A stretch of DNA of 64,000 nt from Heterodera schachtii (Eukaryota > Nematoda > Chromadorea > Rhabditida > Heteroderidae). The notes beneath the pieces were generated by a model, which saw only the letters and a list, made by a program, of their open reading frames with translations, was not told where the DNA came from and ran no database searches. A program made the translations under genes and the position numbers. The stretch is from assembly GCA_023374025.1 (NCBI GenBank), contig SIJG01000066.1:310001-374000 (forward strand), given 5' to 3'. This document shows, in pieces, positions 1 to 11,262 of this stretch (its first letter is position 1; the number at the start of each line of letters is the position of its first letter).

Positions 1-237
1 AAAAAGGCAATATAGGTTTTTTGCTCAAATTAAAAAAAGGAGTCCATTGGTGCCGATAACACTTATAAATTATTGCTTAACGACGTAAAAGAAAAAAAAA
101 CAATTTCAAAGAAAACTCTAATATTATTCTAATAAAAATTTGTAAGAAATTTTATTAAAAAAATAAAATAAAAATTGCAAAAATAATAAAAAATGGAAGA
201 AGAAGATAGAACATTCCCTCAATGAAATAAAGAATAG

Positions 238-360
238 GAAATAGGAAGCGGATCAGAAGAAGTGCCCGTATTTTGTGGGCAACCAAAAAGATTTTGTAAA
301 AATGGCGACGAATTGAATTATCATGGTGAAAAATTAAACAATAATAAAATAAATCTCTAA
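238..360 (+). pseudogene. Exon-like fragment, duplicated gene family, unrecognised
   Basis: An open frame of 40 codons starts just after an in-frame TAG, could begin at an AG acceptor (AATAG|GAA), and ends at TAA 358-360. It has far more G, C and D/E/K-type codons than its surroundings. The core reads EVPVFCGQPKRFCKNGDEL, with two cysteines seven residues apart. A diverged copy lies on the minus strand at about 37.08-37.14 kb (PKFCRQHKNYENGDEM), so the conserved part is P-x-F-C-x-Q-x-K-(7 residues or so)-G-D-E. No start codon or upstream exon is visible. I do not recognise the family. It could be a terminal exon of a gene running in from the left or a pseudogene piece; the second copy makes pure chance unlikely. 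Confidence 0.4.
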
Positions 361-764
361 ATTTCTGATAAGAATTTTTAAGTAAATTATTTATTCATTT
401 CATAGAGGTGTATTTTTCGAAATTATTAGGGTCGATTCTTTGCGAAATTTTTCATTTTCCAAAAGTTTATATTTTACATAACAAAAAATATGAATAAAAG
501 GCTTTTCATAAATAAATTAAAATTGAAGTATTTAATTGGTTAATTAATGATAAGTGATTAATAAGGTTCTCTTTTTTATCAATCTTGAATCCCGACATCT
601 CTATGTGTAAGATTCTGCATCAAGAGTTAATTTTTAGTTATTTTATATATTATCATCATTTCTTTAATTTCGTCTATTAACCATTTGTTTGTATATTTAT
701 TAATATTAAGATTGGCACATAATTTTTAAAATTCATTTAAAATTTTTAAGGAAATAAATAATTG
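361..764. other. AT-rich DNA without a gene
   Basis: I see no exon-like frame. Around 594-615 the string GACATCTCTATGTGTAAGAT resembles the conserved start of the island in the repeat at 7435-7962 (GACATCGCTATATGTAAAAT), suggesting a third, mostly decayed relative of that repeat. Confidence 0.4.
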
Positions 765-1105
765 AGCAAATGAAGGATCAAATTGGAAAATTGGAAGAGA
801 CTTGAAAAAAATAATTAATCAGTAATTTAAGACGGAAATTTTGGGTTTACAATTATAATAAATGGCAAAGTGAATGATTAAAGAAATAATTGGAAAATTA
901 CTTTTAGTCAAAATTAAACTGAAAAAACTATATTTTCTTTCTAATTCTTATTGTAACTTAAAAATTAATGCTAATTTTCAAAAAATATTTATATTTTTCT
1001 TTTAAAAAATACAATTTTTTTTTTCTTCTCTATTTTATTCCGTCAAATTTTTTTTTGTATTTTTTTCTAATTTATAGTTTTTATCAATTAAAAATAAATT
1101 TTATA
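765..1105 (+). repeat. Dispersed repeat, copy 1 (partner at 10908-11262)
   Basis: The whole stretch aligns with 10908-11262 in the same orientation. Shared strings include TAATTTAAGACGG, GGCAAAGTGAATGATT, GCTAATTTTCAAAAAATATT and TCTAATTTATAGTTTTTA. The first 40 bases read as the coding-like peptide EQMKDQIGKLEET followed by TGA. This matches the end of the coiled-coil frame in the second copy, so the repeat looks like the 3-prime end plus downstream flank of a duplicated gene. Confidence 0.7.
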
Positions 1106-4100
1106 AATATTTATTTTAGTTTTTTATATTAATCCTTATGAATATTCTCTTGTTGTCTAGTGCCCAGATATCATTGTCATCATCTGGACGTTTTTTTTTT
1201 CATTATTTTATTATTCTTTAGAATAGCCGTATTAAATAAATTATCTTCTCAGCTTTTATAGTATATTTAAAAAAAATTTAAAAAATGTTATATAAATTTT
1301 TCAAGTGGTTTAATAATATTTGGTTATTGGATATTCTTTTTCATCATATATTATTATAATTTATTCCTAAAAATAGATAATTTATAATTTTTATTATTTC
1401 ATGCTTAAATTAAGTTCGATGTATTATTAGGTTCTCCATTAGATGAATAAATTTATATTTTCCTTATTAAATATAAAAAATGAACTGCTGCTTAGTAATT
1501 GTAAAATTCTTCCCGTTGTTTAACCAAAATAACATATGTTAGTTCGTTCAATAACACGATGACATAATATTATTTAAAAAGATAAAAAGTGCTTTTATAT
1601 AATTTTTTTTTATAATATGGTTATTAGATTAAAAATTTTATTTGAAAGAACACAAATAAAAAATTCTAAAGATATATTTTTTAATAATTTTGGCCTTAAA
1701 ATAAATAATTTTATTATTTATTTTATGTGACTAAAATTATTTATCCTCGGCAATATCCTCACAGACGAGAACGATTTATTAGTTTTAGAAAGAGAAAATT
1801 TATTTTTCCTTTGAAAATAAATTACCGTTTAATTCAAATAGTTTTACGTATCCTGCTGATCAGCGAAATTTATCATTATTTTTATAAAATTTTTAAATAT
1901 ATTTTATAATATATAAAATTTTAATAACAAAATTTACTTCATTTAGAAAAAAAAATAATTATTTTTAAAATAGAATTTCGAATTAGATACTAAAAAATTA
2001 AAGAAAAAATAATTATCATAAACACTTAAATTTCTAATATTCAGGTTCAGTCGAAGCTAAATGAATAAATTCTGAGCGTTTAATTAATGGTGCTGGGTCT
2101 TTACTCAAAAACCATCAAAATGGGCGTTAATTATTCATAACTTTACCCAATAGCAATCAACTTTTTAAATCTTATTATCTTTCGATATCCGCCCTAAGTG
2201 TTTTCGTTATCCTGTAAATTTACAATCAAAAAAATGTATATTTGCAAGCATCATTTTAATAGGTATTTTGAAAATTCAATATTCATTTTGATAAATTTTT
2301 ATGACGTTTTTTGATTAATTTTTCTTTAAAATTATGCTAGATTTTTCATTAATCTAAAAGTATTTTTTAAATAACATAATCTATTTTATAAATTGTGATT
2401 TCTTCTTTGTTAAATTGATAATAAAAATTAAAAGCAACTAAATCCTATATTGACTAACTTTATTTTGACTAATAAATATTTGTTTTTTTTTTCATAGCAT
2501 TATTTAATTAAAATTATTTTTTATTCATTATTTTCTGATGTACTTCTCTTTTTTAGATTTATTATACTGTTTTGAAATATCTTGTAAATAAAAATTGATT
2601 GTATTTCAGTAGCAACATTTGTTAAAAAAGTATATATTTCTAATTTATCATATTGAATTAAGTTTTTTAACTTTTTTGGAATTTCTTTCTTAATTTTTTC
2701 ACTGGTAAATTTTCTTTAAATAATTATTTTTTCTTAGTCGTTTCATATTATTTTGCATTTATTTGAATAAAAAGAAAATAATTTTAAGTACCAATCTCGT
2801 TGAGGTTCGCGATCTCGAGAAGTTTATTAGAGGGTTTTTATTAATAATCCATTATCTAAATTTTATAAAGAATTATTAATATTTTTCACAAAATCTTTTT
2901 TCTTATGTATCTAAATTATTTATTTTTCGTTTTTAAAATTACTACTTTGCTTTAATTTTATTGAAAAAAAATCTTATTTATAATTAATTTTGAATCTAGT
3001 TACTTTTATCTTTTTTAAGCTATTTGTTAGAGTATCAATTATTCTATTTTTTATTTACAATTTCATTAATATATTATTTTTTAATTAGAGTAAAGAAAAT
3101 CTAAAATTATTGTTGTATTTATTAATCATTAAAGAATTTCATTATTATTTTTGGATTTTAATGCTGAATTTGTTGAAATTTATTTTGATTTTGATGCTTA
3201 TAAAAAGAATAATATGATTTATAATACCAAAATTTGAGAAAACGATTTTTATTGATTTTTTATTGACCATTTCATGGTTTTTAACAACCTTATTTTTAAT
3301 TTTTTTTTATTTATATGTAAAATTCAGAAATGAAAATTTTATTTAAATTAGATATTTTTATTTTATTTGATTTTTTTAATATTTTGTTTTATTTATTTTT
3401 TATCATATCTTTGTAGCGAAAATTCTAAAATATGTTAAATTCAACCAGAAAATTCATTCCGCATTGAAACTGTTTGCTTATCCTCATTAAATATTTTTTT
3501 ATTCTTCAGTAATAATTTGTTTAAAATATAAATAATTGGTCTTTTTCAAAAAAATTTTATTAATTCAATTCAGTTTTAAAATACATTTGTTTTATATCAT
3601 TCAAATAAGTTTTTAATTTTAAGCATTAACAATATTTGTATTATCATTTATTAAAATATAATTTTATTAATTATATGAATTTTAATAAATGATAGTGAAA
3701 TTAAGTATTATTAAATTCTTTTATCGTTTTACAATTTTCAAAGAATAAAAAAATTAAAACATTATATTATAATTATCTTTTTTTTAAATTATTTTATCCG
3801 TTGTTTACTGCAGAAGTTTTATAATCGTTAATTTTTCTGATTAATATTTATTTAATTGTAGTTTTAAAATGAACAAATATTATTTACATTTCCAATAGCT
3901 TTATGAATACAAAATTAAGAAGATTTGTATAGTTTTTAATTGATGAAAAGAATAACTAAATAATATTTAACAAAAAAATTAATGTACAAATCAATGTTTT
4001 CAAAAAAATTGCTGTGTATTTAAAATATTTAATTCGCTGATAAACTTTTAATTGAATTTATAATATATCTCAATAATTTAAGCAATACCATCTTGACATG

Positions 4101-6824
4101 ATCATTCGAAAGAGTGTCTTGAAGATTAGATATTAAAACAGAAAAAACTAAAATCAAAAACACACTTAAACATATAAAATTACTTCGCACATTTAATTTT
4201 CTTGGCGCTGTTTTTTAAAAACTTTTTAGGAACATTTAAGGGAGGGTCCGGCGGTGCCGATATGCGCCGCCGGAAAAATTTTTGAAATTTTGAGTTAGAT
4301 TTGTTAAGAGAAATTGTCAAAACAGTGGTCAAATCTTTGGTTAATTTGTGGGTTTTAGGCTGTTTAGAAAGAAAGAAAAAAAATTTGAAATTGTTTATTA
4401 ATTAAATTTCAATTGAACTTTTGAATTGCTTTTAATATTTTATAAAATTATTGATCTTAAACTTCGAAATTTATTATTAGTATAATATTTTAATCTTATT
4501 CACTACCATATTCATGTCGGTGTGCTTTTGTAGTAATCCAAAACTTGATGGTAATCTTAAAATATTTGTTTTAGCAATGATAATTTAACAAATATTTTCT
4601 ATTGTTTTTATAATTAATATTTTAATTTTGATTTTATGATTTAATATATATTTCAATTAAACCCAGAAATGGAATGATAATCTCTTAAAATAGTGTTCTT
4701 AGACTTGTATTTTTTTAAATTAATTTTAAAGTTATTCCGTAATTAAAAAGTGAAATAAATAATTTATTATTTATCAATTGTTTAAATATTTAATTTATTG
4801 GAGAATTTACATTAAATAATTCGATTCTTTTTAATTTTATTGAAATTCTTTTTAATGCGATTTTCTATAACTTTTCATTTAACTAAAATTACTAAAAAAA
4901 GTTTTAAAAAAATATTTTTAAATGACCTTTAATCTTTATTACATCCCTAAATTTTGAACTTTTTCGCCACAATTTTTCCACTATTATGGCATTTTTATCA
5001 CGATTTATTTGCTTTACTATTAGTATATTTTATTTTGAAACTTTTTTTTCGTTTAAATGAAGTATTAAATTTTGAAATTAATTTTTATATTTTGTAACAA
5101 TAATGTGCGTTAATTTGGAAGTTTGTAAAAAATCCTAATAACATCTACATCATGATCGCATGTGCTGCTTCATGGATGCTTTTTGTTAGTGATCACTTTT
5201 TAAATCACTAAAAAATATATAAATTATTTATTTTAATTTTTTTTTCAGCTAGGTGTTGACATTTTCATTTGTATAATTATCCATTTTTGAGAAATATTTG
5301 TTCATATTTACATGAACAATATTCCGAATTTCCTCAACAAAATTTTCTACCTCATTTTTTACTTTTTCCAAGTGCATAAAATGTTTTTTTTTTGATATAA
5401 ATTTTGTGCTCTAAAAATTGGATTTTTTTAGTTTTAAAATCAAATATATATAAAAATATAAATCTAAAATAAGCTTATTTTTCTTATAAAATTATATAAT
5501 AATTATCATGGATTAGCTATATATTTTCGGATAATTTATAAAAACTTTTTTTTCAAAAAATTGAATTATGTTTAGCTTTATGGAACTTAAAAAAGTAAAA
5601 TGAGACAAGAAAATGAAATTATTCTAAAAAATGAAAAAAAATATTTATGAAATGCATTTTGAACAAAATTTCCATTATAAAAAAGCATTTTTATTCAAAT
5701 ATAAAAAATAGCCCTATTTTCAAAATTTTAATTTAAATATTGTCCAATACTACTTATTAAAATTTTAAGTTTTTTTTGCAATTAATTTATATCACAATAA
5801 TTGGGACTTTGTATTACTTTTTTTATTCCTTTTGCATCATAAGCCACAATTATATTTTTATTCTTATTATTAATTATTTTTTTTATTTGTTTATTTTTAG
5901 TATTATGATTTTCTCAAAATATAAAGAAGCTTTTTTCTATTAATTTACATATATAACATTGATTTTTAAATATTATTTAATAATATTTCGTCTTCAAATG
6001 TCATGGCTTGGATGTCTTTGATTCGATGATGGTGTTCGCCAAAACTGTTCATTATGATATAAAATCAAAAGACAAATCTTGAATTTTCATTTTATTTCTT
6101 CATATTCTAGAAAATTCTTTTTTGGTTATAAATTGAACTATGTTTTGTATTTACATTGTCATTTATTTTAAATTTATATTTATTTTTTCACTTGTTTTTT
6201 TTTGTCTATATAAATGTTTTTAAATTAAATACCTCATGTATTTTTCTATTAAATAAAGACGTTTATTGAATTATTTAATTTGAATATAATTTCTTACTTT
6301 CTGTCTTTAATTTGGTTTCTTTAAAAATTTGATTTGCGCGTCCATTTATATTTTTCTGAGTTTTATTTTTGTTCATTTAAAATTTTAATTGGAATATTCA
6401 TTTAATTTTAATATTGTTATCAAATGTTTAATGTTTTTTATTAAATTATTATAATTTCAAAAATTAAATAGGTTTATAGTGACATATTTAGTGTCAATAA
6501 TTATCATTAAGTTTATTTTATACTATTATTTCTTTATGTTTGATTGTTGCCCAATTTTCACTAACTTTTACCCCTTTTAATATTTTTTTAATTGTTTAAT
6601 ATTTTTGGTAATTAATAATATTTTTTTAATATTTGAATAATTCAACAAGAACTTTTGGATATGAATTTTTTAAATTCAATTTACAATGACAATTATTGCG
6701 AGAAACTACAAATATGATAAAAAGTTGTTTTTGTAAATTAATTAATTATAAATTTCTTATTTTTTGATAACAAAAACAATTTGAATAAATAATTTTTTAT
6801 GTATTTTCATTAAAGGTTTTTAAT
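1106..6824. other. Gene-free T-rich block with GC-richer islands
   Basis: From about 2.4 to 6.8 kb the plus strand is strongly T-rich. Short GC-richer islands stand out near 1145-1190 (TTCTC and CCAGAT...ATCTGG able to pair), 2045-2220, 2790-2825, 4080-4130, 4505-4560, 5150-5185 and 6000-6050. I could not support a gene in any of them. The exception with clear relatives is the GC-rich module at 4200-4345, listed separately. Confidence 0.5.
4200..4345 (+). repeat. GC-rich palindromic module, GGCGGTGCCGAT type
   Basis: The core GGCGGTGCCGATATGCGCCG is nearly self-complementary and stands in AT-rich DNA. Flanks match the reverse complement of 29935-30045: GGCGC followed by AAAACTTTT on one side, and AAATTTTGAAATTTGAG-like then TTTGTTAA on the other. 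A weaker relative (GGGGGCACCGACGGTGCCGA) sits at 18486-18506. This is a dispersed repeat module, perhaps part of a transposable element. No ends could be set. Confidence 0.55.
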
Positions 6825-7067
6825 CGGGGCTACTTGATTAAAATTCTAAAATCATCTTCAATAAAGAAAACCAGGAAAATTGGAAATTTTGAACGTTTCT
6901 TAATAGATTTTCATTATTTGGCTATTTAGGAACTTTGTAATTTTTAGTGGGATTTTGGGGGCCACGGTGCCTAAAATCTGCAAATTTCTCACAGAATCAA
7001 AAAGAATCTCATCATTGACCCCTTGAAATAAGTAAAAAGAGGAAAATCTTCACATCTAGCAGCCCTG
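6825..7067. mobile_element. Small hAT-like MITE, imperfect ends
   Basis: The left end CGGGGCTACTTGAT and the reverse complement of the right end CAGGGCTGCTAGAT form imperfect terminal inverted repeats. CAGGG fits the hAT end consensus YARNG. The flanking octamers TTTTTAAT and GTTATAAT match at 6 of 8 positions, as in an aged 8-bp target duplication. There is no transposase frame. The ends also resemble those of the nested element at 30185-30779 (TAGGGCTGCTAAT). Family rank is inferred from the ends only. Confidence 0.45.
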
Positions 7068-7434
7068 GTTATAATCTTTTATTTAATAACAACAAATTAA
7101 TGAACTGAAAATTTTAATTAAATAATAAATCATAATTATTTTCAAATAATTATTCGAAGTTCTATTGTTATAATGCTAAAAAATCGAAAATTAAAAAAGA
7201 GAAATAAAAATTAAATTTAATGAGGATTTTTTATATCCAGTAAAGAATTAATAACTTAAAGAATAATAATTCTAGGTTGTTAGATCATAAAAAAATAAAA
7301 ACAAAAAGAAGGCATTTGAATCAGATAAAGGTTGTAAAAAAATTAAAAATAAATTAAAACGCAAATTAAAAAAACGATCCGAAATTTAAATATCTCTTTT
7401 CCTAAAAGAAACTTCTAGAATATTTGTTATATAA
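7068..7434. other. AT-rich spacer
   Basis: A-rich on the plus strand; no exon-like frame, inverted repeat or RNA gene seen. Confidence 0.4.
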
Positions 7435-7962
7435 AAAAAATTTTTTTTTGCACTATTTTTTTAAATACATAAAAATAAAATTCATTAAAAAAATTCATTA
7501 AATTCTGACAAGGAATAAATTCTTTTGCCTTTTTAATAAATATCGTTTAGTATAATTGAGAAATACTTTATTTTATTTTTAAATTACTGGATGAAAATTT
7601 CTTTATGTTTATATATTTAATTTTAATGAAAACCTGAAAATATAACAATATAAAAAATAACACATTATATTGTTATAAAATAATAAATTATTATTTAAAA
7701 GATTCACCAGTAACATAATTTATTTGAATGAATATATTATTATACAATGGATATTTTATTTACTTTATTGAGAATGCATGAATAATTAAATTTTTATTTC
7801 AATTAAATTTTGAATCAATTATTAGAATTTATGAAGACATCGCTATATGTAAAATTTAGTTCTACGAATTAAATTTCTCATGGCGAATAAGGTGTTATTG
7901 CTTCTTTTGCATCCAACAGCATCGTTTGTCCTAATGGTAAAATTTCTATTATCATTTTTTTA
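7435..7962 (+). repeat. Dispersed repeat, copy 1 (inverted partner 62581-63112)
   Basis: The segment aligns along its length with the reverse complement of 62581-63112. Shared strings include AAAAGGCAAAAGAATTTATT read in reverse, AACACATTATATTGT, the block GACATC-CTATATGTAAAATTTAGT, and CAGCATCGTTTGTC-TAATGGTAAAATTTC. Near its right end TTTCTC is followed directly by ATG at 7880, opening 27 codons with a leucine run (MANKVLLLLLHPT) and a GTAAAA donor-like site at 7936. The partner copy does not keep the same frame, so I treat this as repeat DNA rather than a gene. Confidence 0.75.
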
Positions 7963-8645
7963 ATAGTTATAGTTTCAAATTATTTATTAAAATTTAGGTA
8001 TGAATAAATTAATAAAATTATAATTTAACATTTAATTATTAGGTGATACACAGATATGTTTATTCATTTACTGTTTTTCTTAAAATGTTTTTCATATGCC
8101 GTGAATTAAAATTAAATTTAATATTAAAAAAAAAGATTTTAAGGGGTTGTTAAAAACGACCACAAATTAATTTATGACGTATTTGATATACAATTGAAGA
8201 CACAGATCGTCACTTGAGAAAAATTAATTAGGCATAATAAAGAAATAATAAATTTAAATATTAAAAATTATTCCTTAACATATTTAATGAACGCCACAAA
8301 CACAAATTCTTATTAAGATAAATATACTAATGATGGTACATAAAAATAATAATATATAATATAATTTTTGTAAATAATTAGTAAAAAAAAAATAATTAAT
8401 AACTAAATTAAATTGTATATTTAGTGAAGTTTACATATTAAATTTTTTGAAAAATACGGGCTTTTTAAGGTCATTTCACATTTCTTGTTTATTTTTGGCA
8501 TTTAAATAGCATTGGGGTAACAAAAAAATAATAAATATTTATAAGTCTGTTTTGGTCTGTTAGCCTCAAACGTAATGTTCTCATATGAATTGATAATCAA
8601 AATTGGTCTTTGTGTATAAAAAATCTCGTGAAAATATAAATAAAG
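7963..8645. other. Gene-free AT-rich stretch
   Basis: Mostly A-rich on the plus strand. A TTCTC island (GTTCTCATATG) lies at 8577-8587. Nothing else is supportable. Confidence 0.4.
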
Positions 8646-8757
8646 TCTCATTAAAAAAAGCAACATTGCGATGGATGTAAGCTGAAATTAATTTGTTTTT
8701 TTAAGGGTGGCGGAGTTGGACGAACCCAACAAGTGTATCAATTTGGAAAGGAATAGT
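8646..8757 (+). CDS. Candidate short spliced 3-prime gene fragment, unrecognised
   Basis: A possible exon ending ATTGCGATGGAT is followed by a GTAAGC donor and, after a short T-rich interval ending TTTTTTTAAG, by an open frame of glycine and polar codons ending in TAG. The joined peptide ends GGGVGRTQQVYQFGKE. The implied intron is only about 35 bp. Codon make-up is unlike the surrounding AT-driven frames. There is no start codon in view, no recognised domain and no second copy in the window. It may equally be a decayed exon or chance. Confidence 0.22.
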
Positions 8758-8837
8758 TTTTCTGTGAGTTTAAAAATAATGAATTTCAGTAATTTTTATT
8801 TATTTCAGAGGGATATTCAACACTTTTATTTTCATTC

Positions 8838-8943
8838 AGCACTTCGACAATTTCAATTAAACTGTAAAGGTATTTTTCTCCCATAATAAATATTGGCTTC
8901 ATCAATGGTTACAATTGTTTCGACACCTTCCGATTTTTAGCTT
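8838..8943 (-). pseudogene. Decayed N-terminal part, coiled-coil gene family
   Basis: Read on the minus strand the region gives VSKQL-stop-PLMKPIFIMG and then SLIEIVEVLNENKS. This parallels the frame at 9955-10396 (SKQLQPLVKPIVIEGG then LIEIVEILN). One codon of the counterpart (CAA, Gln) is here TAA. DNA strings such as GGTTACAATTGTTTCGACAC are shared nearly letter for letter. It is one of several same-strand relatives between 8.8 and 10.4 kb. Confidence 0.5.
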
Positions 8944-8960
8944 AATAAATTATTAACATA

Positions 8961-9105
8961 AATTTAAAGGAAAGCGACCCAAATACATTTTTAAAGAAGA
9001 TAAATATTATAAATTTAGAATTAAAGGGATAAACAAAAAAAACGGGAGGGTGAAAAGTTAATAAATAGAGACAAGGACAATAATTTTAGAAAAAAAGAGG
9101 TTTTT
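8961..9105 (-). repeat. 3-prime flank repeat of coiled-coil family, copy 1
   Basis: The segment containing AAAGCGACCCAAATA, ATTTAGAATT-AAAGGGATAAA and CGGGA-G-TGA-AAGTTA aligns directly with 9826-9958. Each copy abuts the end of a decayed reading frame of the same family (9110-9355 and 9955-10396), so it is the shared downstream flank of a duplicated gene. Confidence 0.6.
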
Positions 9106-9109
9106 TTTT

Positions 9110-9355
9110 ATGAAATTGTTGACGGAATGAAAGTGTCAAACATGTCATTAAATTCATTTTCAGGAACATTCTTTTTTCATAATCTTTTTTTTCTGATTTT
9201 GTTTTTGCTAATATTCACTTTATTCCATGGCATTTTTTCATATATTTTTGCAAATAATCCTTCAAAGTATTTTCGGACTTTGGCAATATTTATTACAGTT
9301 CCATTTTTTGGTAAATTTTCAACTTTTCTTCTCTTTAATTTTATAATTTAGTTCC
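9110..9355 (-). pseudogene. Decayed copy of coiled-coil gene family
   Basis: On the minus strand the frame VINIAKVRKYFEGLFAKIYE, rich in K/E/I, is followed by a stop. A second piece in another frame contains ENEFNDMFDTFIPS. These match, in order, the sister copy at 9955-10396 (IEIANLRKEFEQK and DEYDNKFGALFSS). At least one frameshift or nonsense change separates the two parts, so this is a pseudogene. The plus-strand frame of 74 codons over the same bases, rich in F and L, is its antisense shadow. Function unknown. Confidence 0.5.
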
Positions 9356-9825
9356 TCCTCATATACCAAATAATTAAGCAAAAAATTATATACATTCTGC
9401 GATTCATTTATTTTATTAAAAATTGTAGCCTGTTTTTAATGACCACATTAATTGCATAATAAATTTAAAAATAGCCGAAACATTTTTATTTATATCTGTA
9501 AAGATGCTTAAAAACCAGGAAAGTTACAAAAGCACTCAAAAAATATAATTCTTTACTCAAAAATATTATAATAAAATGAAAATATAAAAAAAACAAAAAA
9601 AAAGAAAAGATAAATAATTAAACAATTAAAAAACTACCCAAGAAAATTACACTAAAATTTTAGAAATATTACTTTGAGAATAAGCCACTCATGAATAGAT
9701 CCTTTCGGACAATCCTTATTAATTTGGCCAATTCATTTTTACTATGATTCGTTATTGTCTAGGAAAAGGAAAAAATTAATTAATATTTACAAAAAACAAA
9801 GACAAATGAAAAGGAACTTGAAAGA
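9356..9825. other. Spacer between decayed gene copies
   Basis: A-rich, no exon-like frame. Contains short runs of A and AAAAGA and nothing recognisable. Confidence 0.4.
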
Positions 9826-9958
9826 AAAGCGACCCAAATATTTTAAAGAAATAAATAAAAATAAATTTGGAATTTAGGGATAAAGCGATAAACGGGAAGA
9901 TGAGAAGTTAGTAGATAGAGAGACTAGAAGAACAAATTTTTGAAAAAATTAATTTTAT
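9826..9958 (-). repeat. 3-prime flank repeat of coiled-coil family, copy 2
   Basis: Direct partner of 8961-9105 (shared AAAGCGACCCAAATA, AGGGATAAA, CGGGA and AGTTA-TAGATAGAGA-type strings). It lies immediately beyond the stop end of the frame at 9955-10396. Confidence 0.6.
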
Positions 9959-10396
9959 GAAAATGGCGAAGAAAATAAAGCGCCAAATTTGTTATCATAT
10001 TCATCATCTTCAAGATTGAGCTTTTTTCTATTATTTGCCACATTTTCAATAGCTTTTTTGTTTTCAATTTTCTTCTTTGGCATTTTGATTAGCATTTTCA
10101 CAAATTTTTTTTCATTTTTGCTCAAATTCTTTTCTAAGGTTTGCAATTTCAATTTCATTTTGGGTTGATGAGTTTTCCCAACTTTTCTCCTTTTTTATTT
10201 CGATTTCCAATTCCTCCTCTTCATTTTCCAAAATAATCTCCAAAATATTATTGGTCTCACCTAATTCATTTTTCCCTTTTTTCCAAAAATATTTCGAATT
10301 ATAATTCAGTATTTCGACTATTTCAATTAAATTATTCGTAGAATAGCCGCCTTCAATAACTATTGGTTTCACCAGTGGTTGCAATTGTTTCGACAC
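9955..10396 (-). pseudogene. Best-preserved copy, coiled-coil protein family, frameshifted
   Basis: Two overlapping minus-strand frames together cover about 147 codons. The first (10396 to 10112) begins with GTG, not ATG, and reads SKQLQPLVKPIVIEGG, then LIEIVEILN, then an acidic/lysine-rich heptad-like stretch ending LRKEFEQK. The second (10158 to 9955) continues the charged region and ends DEYDNKFGALFSSPFS. The switch of frame near 10115-10125 is a frameshift. Relatives at 9110-9355 (minus) and 61430-61676 (plus) keep LRK-FE and the DE(Y/F)-(7)-F ending. The expected product is a small, charged, probably coiled-coil protein. No known domain is recognised and no intron is evident. The multiplicity of copies suggests a duplicated gene or the coding part of an unknown mobile element. 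Confidence 0.5.
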
Positions 10397-10714
10397 TTTC
10401 GGATTTTAGCCAATTATCATCATTATTTAATAAAAAAATTATTCAAAATCAAACCAAACCTTGAGCATATAACCGGAATAAATATTCAAATAAAATGTCC
10501 AAATGTTTTCGATACTTTCCTTTGTTTGTATTATTTATATAATTTTTGGGTTTTTATGCTGTTTAAAATGAAAAAAAAAGCTGGAATATTTTTTATTAAT
10601 TAAGTTTCAATTAATAGTAAAGAAAATATAAAAAAATTTCCACTGGGAAATTGAACCTAAGCAAAAAATAATAATAAAATCAGATACATATGCATGTTTT
10701 TCTCAAAAATTTCA

Positions 10715-10835
10715 TCTTCTTCACTAATTTCCTACTCTTTTCTCACCCAGACCCCCATTCCTACCAGTGTATTTTTACCGGCGGTACCGGTTCTAGACAA
10801 ATCGATACCGGTACATTTATTTTTGAAAAAATAGT
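10715..10835 (-). mobile_element. Fragment related to CCGG-rich hAT element
   Basis: CAGACCCCCATTC-TACCAGTG is the reverse complement of part of the element at 29578-30994 (CACTGGTAAGAATGGGGGTCTG at 29725). Next to it stands a GC-rich patch with ACCGGCGGTACCGG and GATACCGGTAC. Ends are missing, so this is a truncated relative. The 80-codon frame across it shares bases with the coiled-coil remnant downstream. Confidence 0.45.
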
Positions 10836-10849
10836 GCAAAAAATTTACC

Positions 10850-10975
10850 GAAAAAGAAAAGACCAAATTTTCACGAAACAAGTTTTGAAATTGGATAATT
10901 TCTCGCAACAAATGCGCAAAGTGACCAAATGAATGGACCGAAAAATTGAAAAATCTGAGAAATAATTTATCATTA
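10850..10975 (+). pseudogene. Coiled-coil tail fragment, broken by a stop
   Basis: The frame TKQVLKLDNFSQQMRKVTK, a stop (TGA), then MDRKIEKSEK and TAA is rich in K, E, Q and L and looks like a coiled-coil tail. A homologous tail (EQMKDQIGKLEET) occurs at the start of the repeat at 765-1105, and the DNA downstream of both tails is shared. The internal TGA makes this copy non-functional in the single-exon reading. Confidence 0.4.
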
Positions 10976-11262
10976 ATTTAAGACGGACATTTTGGATTGG
11001 TAATTAAAATAATTGGCAAAGTGAATGATTGAAAGAAATAAGTGGAAAATTACTTTTAGTTCAAAATAAACAATTAGTTGGACTGAAAAAATTATTTTTT
11101 CTTTTAAAATCTTATTGTAACCAAAAAATGAATGCTAATTTTCAAAAAATATTTACCTTTTTCTTTTAAAAAATATAATTTTTTTCTAATTTATCTTATT
11201 CCGTAAATTATTTTTTGTATTTTTTCTAATTTATAGTTTTTACCAATAAAATAATTTTGATT
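10908..11262 (+). repeat. Dispersed repeat, copy 2 (partner at 765-1105)
   Basis: Direct partner of 765-1105 with frequent substitutions and small indels; it carries the end of a decayed coiled-coil frame and its downstream flank. Confidence 0.7.

Noticed and set aside
1157..1190. Short hairpin CCAGAT...ATCTGG as a possible microRNA or snoRNA
   Set aside because: The stem is only six pairs, with no longer precursor or box motifs.
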